Source of the DNA: Rhexocercosporidium sp. MPI-PUGE-AT-0058
Taxonomy: Eukaryota > Ascomycota > Leotiomycetes > Helotiales
Length of the DNA stretch: 64,000 nucleotides
Direction: 5' to 3'
Assembly (NCBI GenBank): GCA_020746875.1
Contig: JAGTJL010000016.1
Location: 1,302,001-1,366,000 of the forward strand
Part shown: in pieces, positions 20,967-30,626 of the stretch
How positions within the stretch are numbered: the stretch's first letter is position 1
How the letters are laid out: the number at the start of each line of letters is the position of its first letter
Translations under genes and position numbers: made by a program
The notes under the pieces: generated by a model
What the model was told of the DNA's origin: nothing
What the model saw: only the letters and a program-made list of their open reading frames with translations
Database searches by the model: none

Positions 20967-23519
20967 GATGATGCTGGTTTTCGTGCTGTTGAGTGTGTGA
21001 TGTGGATTGTGTATGATTTGGAGTTAGCCCGCCTGCGAGACTGAATTGCTGAGTAGAAGAGGAACCGGTGTTGTATTCGGGATTATGTTGGAACGTGGTT
21101 GAAGTGCTTCGAAGAGGCTGAATTGAAGTTGTTGTGCGGAAGTTGTGTTTAATTAAGAGATAGACAGGTGGGCAGATGGAAATCAATTAAATAGTCGGAG
21201 GAACGGCCAGCGCGAACAATGCAATGAACAATAGGAAGAAAGGACGTGATTGGCATTGACCACAATAACTATTGCGATTTTGCGGAGTTTTCGCTGTCCA
21301 TGATTCAAAGGTGAAGGTAGATGACCACAATATGAAAGGATGACAATAAAGAGCCAAATAGGCGAGGAGGCAGTTCTTTAAGAGACAAAGACAGGACGAA
21401 AATAAATCCTGAAAGACCAGGAGCCCTGGAGAAACAAACCTAGTCATGTCTCTTGACATTGAAACAAAGAGCGCATAGGCACACCTGGACAACGAACTCA
21501 GGCTCATGACAATTCTCGAGTGACTGGAATTCGAGTGTTCGAGAACGGAGTCGGAGATCGACGTCCTATCATCAGGCCTTAGCGAGGATAGTCTGAGGTT
21601 TCATCCAGATCGCGGGGTCACGCAGGGGGCGACCACAGGCAAAACCCCAAGCCAAATGAAAATCCAGTCTCAAACCATAGCCAGTCAAAGCTTTCGACGG
21701 CTCTGAAGATGAGATGCGTGCGTGCGTACTGTACCGTGGCCGTGTGGAACTCTGGGTGCGCTGGGTTCCAGCCACGCAGCTCCACCCGCCTTTCACTGGA
21801 CGATATGGCGGTGCGACGGCGGCAGTGGAAGTTTTGTACCTTCGTACCCAGCAGGCAATTTAATTCTCCGTTTATATTCCTCCGTAGGTTCGACCTGGCG
21901 CCAAAGCTACGCGCGACAGCCACCCAATATCCGCGAATAGCTCCGAGTCCACTCAGGCGCCTAGGCAATATCAAGTCGCGCGAGTAGACAGAGCTCCGCT
22001 CAGTAAAGAGTCAGTCGCCATATCCATGCCGTACCTGCTTTTGAGAATCAACATGTCTGTCTGTCTGTCCATGGGTGTTCCTGCACCGGAATAGGATCGA
22101 GTAGGTAGGGAGGGTTCAAGGCTTGGCCACGGCGGCAAATATCCCGAGCAACGTGGTGAACCGTGCCAAAGGAAAGAGTACTACTATCTGACAATTTCTG
22201 TACAGTATTGTCTGTTGCTGTCAGATGCGTCGCATCGCCCTGGAGCTGTCTGCTATCTCATCGCATGCATGACACTGCCGAAGCACCAGATAGCCAGGCT
22301 CGAACGAAGTCTGGTTCCCGCGATCCGTGCAATTCCTGACTGACTGACTGACTTGACTGTATCATGGTTGGTATGGTGGTCCAGACTGGAATGCGAGTAC
22401 GAAAGAAGGACTGGGTGATGTGAGATCCAATACCGTACGGAGGTACAGTAGTCCAGAGCCAGTGCAGCCAGTCCAGTCCGCCGAGATGGGACGTCGCGTG
22501 TTTCGGGCATTTCTTGCTACAACGGTTGAGTTGATCTGCCTGCTCCGGAGGATCTGAGGTCCGTGGTCTGCAACCCTTGAGTGATGGGGTGGCGGTTTAT
22601 GTGGGTTTAATTGTTTCTACCTTGTGTGCCCTTATTCGCTGGAGGGAAGATGTTTGCTGGCACATGTACGAAAGTACTCGAGGACCTATACCACCAGACC
22701 TAGAGACCGAGGTACTGCATGTAGTGTTGAAGACAGCCAGTCAATCAGTCATTCAGTCAGTCGAAGTTGCTGGTGAGTAACGAAGTAAGAAAAGCCCATT
22801 CACAGCCAGCCTAATTACCTTCCCTTCCCTACAGTAGCCTGGGCCTGAACCTCGGGTGCAAGAAGCGAGCTAATTAGTCTTCCACTTCCTCACATCCCCA
22901 CTACACATCCAGTCCAACCTCCCTCTCGTCTCTTCGTCTTTCTCAACAACACCAGCACTAAATTCATCCCATCTTCTCTGTTTCCCTCGCATCTATTTTG
23001 CATCAAACAAGAACCTTGTTTCAACCCACAATCCACCCGGATCTCCCCTCAAGAGATAAAGCTTCTCGGCTGTCTGGTAGATCTCTGTTCGCTTGCGCAG
23101 TGACCTCTTTGTCTCAGATCATCCCCCCACCTTTCACGAATCTGGGCCCTAGATATTGTAGGTCAGTAGACGTGTTTAGTGAATTTCCCCCAAGGGATCC
23201 GCCTCTTGATTATCTTTCCTTGATGTTCGAGCAAGATGTATTCCAAATTCATGCTCTCCAAACTGTGCATTTTGCCATCAGTCGTTAAAGGAGTGCTGGG
23301 TTTCATAACTTATCCGCTTGTCACAACTGGCTTATGCGACTTTCTATCGCACGGGGAGCATCCTCGTTCTGGGGCCAGTATCGTCATTTACCATGGACGA
23401 GAATATCCCAATGTTCATACTTCTGGAGAGATGCTGGTGAACTTTCGGTAACAACCGCTGATGATGATATATAGTATTTCAAACACTTCGCCCAAGTAAC
23501 ATTTCGGAGATATCATCAC
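20967..23519. other. Gene-poor interval, about 2.5 kb
   Basis: No recognisable coding sequence. It contains the promoter of the secreted His-1 protein at the left, a GACT tandem repeat at 22336-22353, and pyrimidine-rich sequence before the metallo-beta-lactamase gene that is probably its promoter or 5' UTR. Confidence 0.5.
22336..22353. repeat. GACT tetranucleotide microsatellite
   Basis: About four tandem CTGA/GACT units in noncoding sequence. Confidence 0.75.
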
Positions 23520-24569
23520 ATGATGGCAGCTTTACTTGCCAGACAGCCAAGTACAAGCTTCATCAGTATACGAGTGAACAACTCGACGTTCCTCATCATC
23601 GAGGATGATGCCTATGGCGAGGAGCCATACATTTACGTCAAACTTTATCCCAAACATATTCTCATTACCGACACCGGCTGCAACTCTTCCCGGCAGAAAC
23701 ACCTATCCATGGCTTCCTTGCGTCAATATCTAGAGATTTATCCTCTTTCCATCAATAGCGGGAAGTGCCTCAACCCTGGAGGCCAGAAAAGATACATCAT
23801 TATTTGTTCTCATTGTCACTACGACCACATCTTGGGAATTCCACAGTTCTTGGAAGCAGACCCGACCATTATCGCGTCAGACTTTGAGAAGTCTTTCATA
23901 CTACAAGAGCTCCCAAAACATTCCCTCTGTAAATTCATTAATGTACCGACTCCACAATATGAAGTTTCCCAATGGGCACGTCACATGGAGTATTTGTCAC
24001 TCGGTGGCCATGCTTTTCGGATACAATTCCTCCACATTCCTGGGCATACACCAGACTCCCTAGCATGGTACGACATCGACGAACACCACCTTTACGTTGG
24101 AGACACTTTCTACGAACGAAAACGAGCTGTGCCAATTCCGGGATTACCAGATGATGCAGGCCAGGTTCCAGGGTTGCCAGCCACTCAGGCTGCAATCATA
24201 TTTCCCGAGGAAGGTGGAAATTGGATACAGTACATGTCATCTCTCGACACCCTTAACTCATTCGTGCTGTATCAGAATGCCGAGCTTCGACGCCAACATG
24301 GCTCCAGTCATGACCCAATCCCAAGAGTCAAGGTTGGATGTGGTCATCTTACGTATGATGCAGATGCCGAAGACATGATTCATGAGGTGCGGAACCTTTT
24401 TGAAAGGATTATTGCGGGAAAGGTTTCTGTCACCAGCAGCGGGGAGAAAAGAGGAGTCATCCATGACTTTTGGCTGGAGAACGAGGACTCGAGATATAGC
24501 GTCATGGCGCCTCGGCATGTTTTCGTGGAAGCGAGAAGACACTTTTATCCCAAGGCAAGTTCAAATTAG
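23520..24569 (+). CDS. Metallo-beta-lactamase-fold hydrolase
   Basis: Single exon of 349 aa. The signature SHCHYDHILGI gives H-x-H-x-D-H, the core binuclear metal site. It is followed by the second conserved His in IPGHTPDSLAWY, the bridging Asp in YVGDTFYE, and a C-terminal His in VGCGHLTYD, so the metal ligands appear complete. No signal peptide is seen, so the enzyme is probably cytosolic. The family includes lactonases, glyoxalase II-like thioesterases and sulfatases; the sequence does not decide which. It is the leftmost plausible member of the proposed aromatic catabolic cluster, where a lactone or ester hydrolase would fit, but it sits 1.1 kb from the next gene and could be unrelated. 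Confidence 0.85.
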   Translation: MMAALLARQPSTSFISIRVNNSTFLIIEDDAYGEEPYIYVKLYPKHILITDTGCNSSRQKHLSMASLRQYLEIYPLSINSGKCLNPGGQKRYIIICSHCHYDHILGIPQFLEADPTIIASDFEKSFILQELPKHSLCKFINVPTPQYEVSQWARHMEYLSLGGHAFRIQFLHIPGHTPDSLAWYDIDEHHLYVGDTFYERKRAVPIPGLPDDAGQVPGLPATQAAIIFPEEGGNWIQYMSSLDTLNSFVLYQNAELRRQHGSSHDPIPRVKVGCGHLTYDADAEDMIHEVRNLFERIIAGKVSVTSSGEKRGVIHDFWLENEDSRYSVMAPRHVFVEARRHFYPKASSN

Positions 24570-24928
24570 GTACGATATTAGTATGAACTAGGGTTCTTCG
24601 GTCACGATGTGTTGTCTTGTTCGATTATTCACACTGACACTCACCGTACCGTGACCGTCTCCACCAGTCTTGTTACATGCTTCCAACTGTGGCTCGATTG
24701 GTTGAATCAACTACAAGCTTTATACTTCATGTGGTGTGTTGCGGTGTTCCTGCTTCTGGACGACCGGCGAGCCGGAGCATTCGAATCTTTTCCTGCCTTC
24801 AACACCTTACATTGAACGTCACCTTACCGTCCAAGGCACTACAGGCTCCTCTCACCCTGTATCTCCATAGTTTAGAGAATAGTAGGAGCATGACTCACAG
24901 TGGATTTGATTAGTGACTGTCACTTCAA

Positions 24929-24946
24929 ATTCAGATTCAGATTCAG
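24929..24946. repeat. ATTCAG hexanucleotide repeat, three copies
   Basis: Three perfect tandem ATTCAG units in noncoding sequence. Confidence 0.8.
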
Positions 24947-25192
24947 ATCCAGAAAAGCAAGCACCAGGCATGTAGCCGCCGAACGCCTCTCCTGAAACAT
25001 CTCGCTTCGAGAGGGTGGGTCACGTGGCGGCAACATAAAATACAAAATTTCGACCCGGCATTAGCATTTTGTGCCGTTCATTACTTCGATGCTCTGCTTT
25101 CACCGCCGGTAACCGATCTGCAAGGGATGATAGAAATGCAGCATTCTCTGTGGAGCTGATTTATGGACCAGATGTTGATCAGCTCGCTTAAC

Positions 25193-25207
25193 CGGAGGTG
25201 AGCTCCG
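25193..25207. promoter_or_regulatory. CGG-N9-CCG palindrome, copy 1
   Basis: Sequence CGGAGGTGAGCTCCG: inverted CGGAG/CTCCG arms around a 5-bp centre, about 0.5 kb upstream of the NmrA-like start. Inverted CGG triplets are the usual target of Zn2Cys6 dimers such as the one encoded at 32986-35500. Binding is inference. Confidence 0.45.
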
Positions 25208-25270
25208 ATTGCTCAGGTAGCATCGGACAATCACAACAGAAGAACGGCAGCTCGGGCAGATATTGACTTT

Positions 25271-25285
25271 CGGAGGTGAGCTCCG
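25271..25285. promoter_or_regulatory. CGG-N9-CCG palindrome, copy 2
   Basis: Exact 15-bp copy of the element at 25193-25207, with starts 78 bp apart. The surrounding sequence is not duplicated, which makes a functional site more likely than a local duplication. Confidence 0.45.
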
Positions 25286-25700
25286 TCAGATTTGATTTAT
25301 GAGCTACAAGGAGACATCCGCTTCAAATGGCCATGTTTCTGCAGTTTGAGTCACTGTCTGCTTCTAAGGTATGCATGTTGATTTGACGGGGATTTTCCGC
25401 AAACCTTGCGCAGGTGTTCCCGGACCTGATGAACAATGGAGTGAGAGGTTGGAAGTGGCAAAGTTCTTCAAGAAAGGGATGACATACTACAGAAAACATA
25501 TTTTTTTGGATCGTACGATGCAATAACAAAAAAAGAAATTCGGGGCGAGAGAGGAAGCTGAATGAGAATATAAATACTAGAACGTCTCGTATCTTATGGT
25601 TAGTCAGAGCTCCAAAGTTCGCTGAACTGAAGGACATGGTGTTTACAACACGTCTCCCACATAACTCCTCACTTCTGCTTATTTTTACGCCAACTACACA

Positions 25701-26845
25701 ATGACTGAACACAGAACAATCGCAGTCATGGGCGCCACCGGTCCGTTAACCCCCCTTTCCCACCACACCACCAACTCACTAATACCACCTAGGCCGTCAA
25801 GGACGTGGAGTCGTCGACGCCCTTCTCTTCACAAAAGGAGACATCGAGTACCACGTGCGGCCCTTGACACGGTCTCTCACCAGCGCACTTGCTCAGCGCT
25901 TCACACGCGACTATCCACAACTCACACTCGAGCAGTGGAAAGTTGGAGATGTATCATCCCTCCAAAAATGCTTCGAGGGATGCTATGGCGCATTCGTAGA
26001 CTCGGGTATTTTACTCTCGTCTGAGACAGCGCCAGAGGAATGGAGAGAAGCCGAACTTGCTCTCGGGAGACAGATTTGCGAGGCGGCGGAGGTAAGAATC
26101 CCTTCTCCTGTGGCAAAAGTCACCAAGGAAACATAAGTATACAAAAAGAGGCTTACCAATAAGCCAGAAATCCAACCTCAAACACATCATCTACCCAACT
26201 TTCCCCTCCATCTCCCAAGCCAGCGGCGGGCACCTCACCATCCCCCATTTCGAGACCAAGCACCAAATCAGCCAACACATCCAATCATCCCCAGTCCCCA
26301 GCACGATCCTATGCCCCGGCCCCTTCTACACCGATTTCAACGACAAGAACTATGCCTCCTGGGACAACGGGGTCTTAGTATTCTCCACGCCGGCTGAGCC
26401 GACGAAACGTATGGGCTGGTCTGATCCTGGGCACGATATCGGGTGGTTCGCACGTGCTTGCTTTGATAAGGGAGCTGAGTTTATGAGCAACGGGTATGTG
26501 CCGGTTTCGGGACCGAGTCTGAGTTATGAGGAGGTGGCGAGTGGGTTTATGGCTGTGACGGGGACTAGGGCGGAGTATAGGCAATGTGAGGTGGATCGGT
26601 TTGGTGTGGTGGCAAATGGGGATAGTAATGGAGATGGTGGTAGAAACGATGTGAAAGGGAGAGAGTTGAGGGCGCTGGGTGAGTGGTTGAGTGTCGCGCC
26701 GGATGGGATGACTTGTTATGGTACTATCGAGGTGGAGAGGTTGAATAGGGTTAAGAGGGAGCTGAGGGTTGAGGCTTTGAGTTGGGAGAAATTCCTAGAG
26801 AGGACGGGATGGAGGGGTCCTCAGAAACCGGGTGGCAGAAGCTGA
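25701..26845 (+). CDS. NmrA-like NAD(P)-binding protein
   Basis: Three exons (25701-25740, 25793-26091, 26168-26845); 338 aa. The N-terminus AVMGATGRQGRGVVDAL holds the glycine-rich Rossmann motif G-x2-G-x2-G, split by intron 1. The mid-section KHIIYPTFPS and the PGPFYTDFN segment match atypical short-chain dehydrogenases of the NmrA/HSCARG type. These proteins bind NAD(P) and act as redox sensors that control transcription factors, or as reductases. The usual Tyr-x3-Lys catalytic pair of classical SDRs is not evident, which favours a sensor or non-classical reductase. No targeting signal is seen. It is co-oriented with the SnoaL-like gene 0.65 kb downstream, and the cluster setting suggests a role in aromatic metabolism or its control. 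Confidence 0.85.
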
Positions 26846-27499
26846 ATAGCATGGGATTGTTGGTGGATGAAATGTCATCGTGATTAGAAATTATACCTTG
26901 TCTTACGAGGAGTCCGAGGAGGTTATGCCTCGTTGGTGGAGAATTTAGCGATATTTGATGCGTAAAAATTGCCTTTTTCCATACATGCTACAGTTCCAGC
27001 ACCTGACGATTCTCCATTCGTCCCGAAGATGCCCAACGGACCACATATCTAGGTGAAAGGAGGAGTTGTCATGAAAGCCTCGCTTAGCTGTTCAGGCTAA
27101 TCGCTTGCTTACCTAGCCTACCGCCACTCCGAGCCCTTTACTTCAATACTGAGCCTCATTTGTTATATGATTAGGCGATCAAATACCCATATAGTAAGAC
27201 TTTGTAGAATCAAGCAATCCACAATGTTCCCAGAGTGATTCCCTCCGCCAAGGTTAGGACTTCGGTTCAATGAAGTTCGCTTCCATAGTGCCGAGGGCTG
27301 ATCAGTACCGGTTACTCGACCCGGAACAGCTTCCGCTCGGTACTGTACCTTCCACTAACCTTGTCTCGGTGAAATGATTGCGATTGATATCGTGTTGTTA
27401 ATGTCACTTAGTGCTACAATATCTCGACAAAGTTACACTCCAATGTTCTTGTTTGTACCTGAAACCACTTAATCCAGTCGGTCCCTAATATATGTAACA
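26846..27499. other. Intergenic promoter of the SnoaL-like gene
   Basis: No coding sequence. A CG-rich patch at 27309-27340 carries two overlapping CGG/CCG inverted pairs (spacing 9 and 8), followed by AT-rich sequence up to the start codon. Confidence 0.5.
27309..27323. promoter_or_regulatory. CGG-N9-CCG candidate Zn2Cys6 site
   Basis: CGG TTACTCGAC CCG, about 180 bp upstream of the SnoaL-like start. It has the same 9-bp spacing as the duplicated palindrome upstream of the NmrA-like gene, but a different centre. Confidence 0.3.
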
Positions 27500-28388
27500 A
27501 TGGCAAGCGAAATTGAAGAACTCAAGCAGCTGGTCCAAAAGCTAAGCAAGGAGGTTACCCGGCTCAGCGGTAAGTCCTACAAGGTCCATCTTATCACACG
27601 TAAAAATCTAATTCGGTCGCTGTAGATGAGGCTGAGATCAAGAAACTTCACTTCAAGTATGGGTACTACTTAGATAAGTGTCTCTACAAAGAAGTATATA
27701 TTCCCTTCACTTCCAAAAGTTCATTTTAATAACATCAAATCAGGTAGTTGATCTCTTTGGGGACCACCCCGACACTTTCGTAGAGTTCATCGGAGGCAGA
27801 TACCGTCGAAAAGCAGGCGTGAAGCGTCTCTATGTCGACCGGTTTGCCAGCCGTTTCGTAGCAGGTCGTAATGGTCCCGTCCACGGCTTCCTCCTCGACC
27901 ACGCCCAAATGCAAGACGTGATAACAATCACGCCCTCAGGCGACCGAGCCAACGGTCGATTCCGCGCCCTCATGTCAGCCGGCACTCACAAATCCGTGCA
28001 AGACACGCACCCCCGCGGCTTCGTGCAATGGTGGGAAGGCGGCGTCTACGAGAACGAATACATCAAAGAGGACGGGATCTGGAAGATATTCAAGCTGAAG
28101 TACTTCCCGTTCTGGCATGCGGATTTCGAGAAGGGGTGGAGTAATAAGGAGATTGGAGAGTTTGTGCCGTTTGATACGAAGATCTTTCCGGAGAACGAGA
28201 CGGGTCCTGATGAGCTGGTTGAGCAGTGTATGTTGTGGCCTGATACGAGGGTTGTGCCGTTTCATTATAAACATCCGATTACGGGGGAGGTGGTTAATGA
28301 TGATGATTTGAGGGCGCCGGAGTTTGGGAAGCCGGTGGAGAGTAGTTTGCCTGCTTTGAGTTTAGGGGAGTCGAAGAAATTGGGTTAA
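27500..28388 (+). CDS. SnoaL/NTF2-like domain protein
   Basis: Three exons (27500-27569, 27626-27693, 27744-28388); 260 aa. A short N-terminal helix (about residues 1-25, heptad-like) precedes a SnoaL-like cone fold. The fold starts with IKKLHFKYGYYLDKCLYKEV, an arrangement typical of NTF2-like dehydratases and cyclases. It continues with FVEFIGGRYRRKAG, the HGFLLDHAQMQDVITI strand and the WKIFKLKYFPFWHADFE strand. Conserved His and Asp residues line the expected pocket, but I cannot assign catalytic residues with confidence. Relatives include bile-acid dehydratase-like and aromatic ring-modifying proteins. In this cluster it could hydrate, dehydrate or isomerise an aromatic intermediate. The C-terminal 60 residues extend past the fold. 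Confidence 0.82.
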
Positions 28389-28994
28389 GAAGTTGGAATG
28401 CACTGAGGTCTCGTAACCAATTTTGGCTGCTGGCTATGAAATCATGAATTCAATTGGATGGTCTGGAAATGAGACCATTTTTGAGCAGAGATTTGATTTC
28501 GTTCTCAATTGAAACGGATGTAGCTCTTCAAAGGATACCAAGATAGCTCGAAGTGAGGCTATTTAGATACTGCAGTATGGGATACTGCCAGATAAGACTT
28601 CTAGAATGATGACTTGGAGTGCGTATACTCTAAACATGGAGTTGAATCCATGTGAAAGACAGGTCTGGGATTTGACTTCAAAACAAAATACTTTGCAGAA
28701 CGACAGTTCTACTTCTTTGGCTATTTACTAGCCACATGTCGTTTGGGTGTCTCAAAACACGGCTCTGCTGTGCATAATTGGGCTAGTTGGCAAAGTTTTA
28801 GTAGGTGTCAGGTATTCTTAAACAATCCATCTCACTGTAGGTTCAAGCCAAGCGCATCTTTCGCATCTAACATATTTCACTAGGACCACGTGCACTCGCA
28901 GAATGTGTAATGGACTCCGAGTCTCCGAGTTAGGACAAGGGGGGAGATTACACAAAACATTTTCGAGAAGCATAATTGTCTACTGTACTGTCTA
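28389..28994. other. Intergenic interval between convergent genes
   Basis: This is the shared 3' flank of the SnoaL-like gene (plus) and the decarboxylase (minus). No gene or repeat seen. Confidence 0.5.
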
Positions 28995-30128
28995 TCATTC
29001 CTCCAATGGTAATTTGAACAACCGAATTGCGTTAGTTCTGGAAACTGCTTCCTTTTGTTCTACAGATAGATCCACAGTCTTCCACCAGTCTTGGCCCTCT
29101 TTCACATTCTCGTACGGGGTATCTATAGAAGTAAGCCTCCACACTGGGTCAGCTATATTTGAAGAACCTTACCGATGGCGTACATGCACCTATCAACACC
29201 AATTTCGTTGATACAAAACTTCAGACCTGTCGTCGAGAAGTTTCCAGAGGTCGTTACATGCACATTGTGCTTGAAGTAGTACTCATAGTCATATTTCGAT
29301 GGCCGAGTACTCTTTTTGAAAGGGTGATTATACCAATGGCAAGCTCGCCACAGATTGAAGGGGATTCTGTTCGATATCAGCACCAGCCTCGGGCTCTGAA
29401 CAGCAAATTTGTCATTGGACTCACCCCTCTCCCAAGTGTCCCGCAACAATCTGCACCTTAGGAAACCTATCAAAAATTCCACTTGAACACACAGCATACA
29501 AGTGAAATGACAAATCCAAGTGAAACTGTACACCTGCACCCAGCAAGTGTTTCCTAGCTCCATATTGTGTCTCCGGCTCCAGATCCTGCTTAATGCGATA
29601 CCTCGGATGAAAGTAAATAGGCACATCAAGCTCCTGCACCGTCTCCCAAAATGGATCATACTTCACCGTGTCGAAATACTCTTTTCCACTTCCATCCGCT
29701 CCCGTACTCTGGAAATCGTTCACCAACCCACCAAACATCCCCAGCTCCTTCACAGCCCTCCTCAATTCTGCAGCTGCTTGGACAGGATCATGCATAGATA
29801 GTGCAGCCAGAGCTCCGAATCTTTTGGGGTTCTTCTTAACTTCACCGGAGAGGTAGTCGTTCGCTACTACAGCCATTTTCTCTGCTTTGGAAGGGTCATT
29901 TTCGCCTTGGCATCCGGGAGAAGTTAAGGAGAGGAGCATGTATTCGACGCCTTCCTCATCCATGCTTTTGAGACGCTCATCGTGGATGTCGAGGAGGCGA
30001 CGCTCGTGGGCAGTCATGGTTGTTGATGCATTTTGTGCTGGGGAGAGGAGTGTGGCCCATTGTGAGAGGGCAGCGACGCCGGAAGGGTCGATGATTGCTT
30101 CTTCGACTGCGATGGTACCTTTCGCCAT
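28995..30128 (-). CDS. Amidohydrolase-2 (ACMSD-type) aromatic acid decarboxylase
   Basis: Three exons (30128-29425, 29366-29173, 29122-28995); 341 aa. The start GTIAVEEAI gives the E-x-A variant of the metal motif, which is typical of 2,3-dihydroxybenzoate and gamma-resorcylate decarboxylases. The remaining ligands are visible: His174 in VPIYFHPRYR, His231 in IVAGHLGEG, and Asp300 in the spliced AIDTPYEN. All expected catalytic ligands are therefore present. Such enzymes remove CO2 from hydroxylated benzoates non-oxidatively in the cytosol using a divalent metal. Exact substrate (2,3-dihydroxy-, 2,6-dihydroxybenzoate, or other) cannot be read from sequence. It diverges from an aldehyde dehydrogenase that would supply benzoates from aryl aldehydes, so the pair makes a two-step aldehyde-to-phenol route. 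Confidence 0.9.
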
Positions 30129-30626
30129 TTTGACGCTGATTTGAGAGGAAGAGATGACGGATCAGGAAATGTCACAGCTGAGGTTAGGAAAGATAACATT
30201 GTTTTCCTGGCCAAAACATTGGCATCAAGTCGATGAAATCGGCTTCATCTTGACCCCTGTATGAGGTTCTGTCTCAACCATGAAGCCGTCAATATGACAA
30301 TGGTGCATTATCTAACAAAAGCATCCTCGGAGTATAAACTTGCAACTCAGAGCCCGAAACCGGTACCATGGAGCCGATACTCTAGCGAGAAACTATAATA
30401 GGGGAGCCGGTCACATGATCTTCAATAATTCGGAGCTACTAAGTGGGGTCAACCAGTTTCAGTCCCACCTCGATTAGTTTTGGCTCAGTCAAGTGGCATG
30501 TGGAGGAGCATAGTGCAAAAAGCATATTGTGCAGACCTTTCCTCTCATTTCAAATCTTTCTCACAATAAACTCATATGTAAACTCCGATCTCCTCAAAAT
30601 TTCAAGCAGCAAAGTTCTAGTCCACA
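30129..30626. promoter_or_regulatory. Divergent promoter, decarboxylase and aldehyde dehydrogenase
   Basis: 498 bp lie between the two start codons. It contains the CGG-N10-CCG palindrome at 30361-30376, roughly mid-way, and several single CGGAG words. It probably co-regulates both genes. Confidence 0.55.
30361..30376. promoter_or_regulatory. CGG-N10-CCG candidate Zn2Cys6 site
   Basis: CGG TACCATGGAG CCG, near the centre of the divergent promoter. The same spacing occurs at 37598-37613 in the other divergent promoter of the cluster. Confidence 0.4.

Larger units (their letters stand above)
24570..25700. other. Intergenic interval upstream of the NmrA-like gene
   Basis: No gene seen. It holds a triple ATTCAG repeat (24929-24946) and two identical 15-bp palindromic sequences listed separately, within the likely promoter of the NmrA-like gene. 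Confidence 0.55.
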
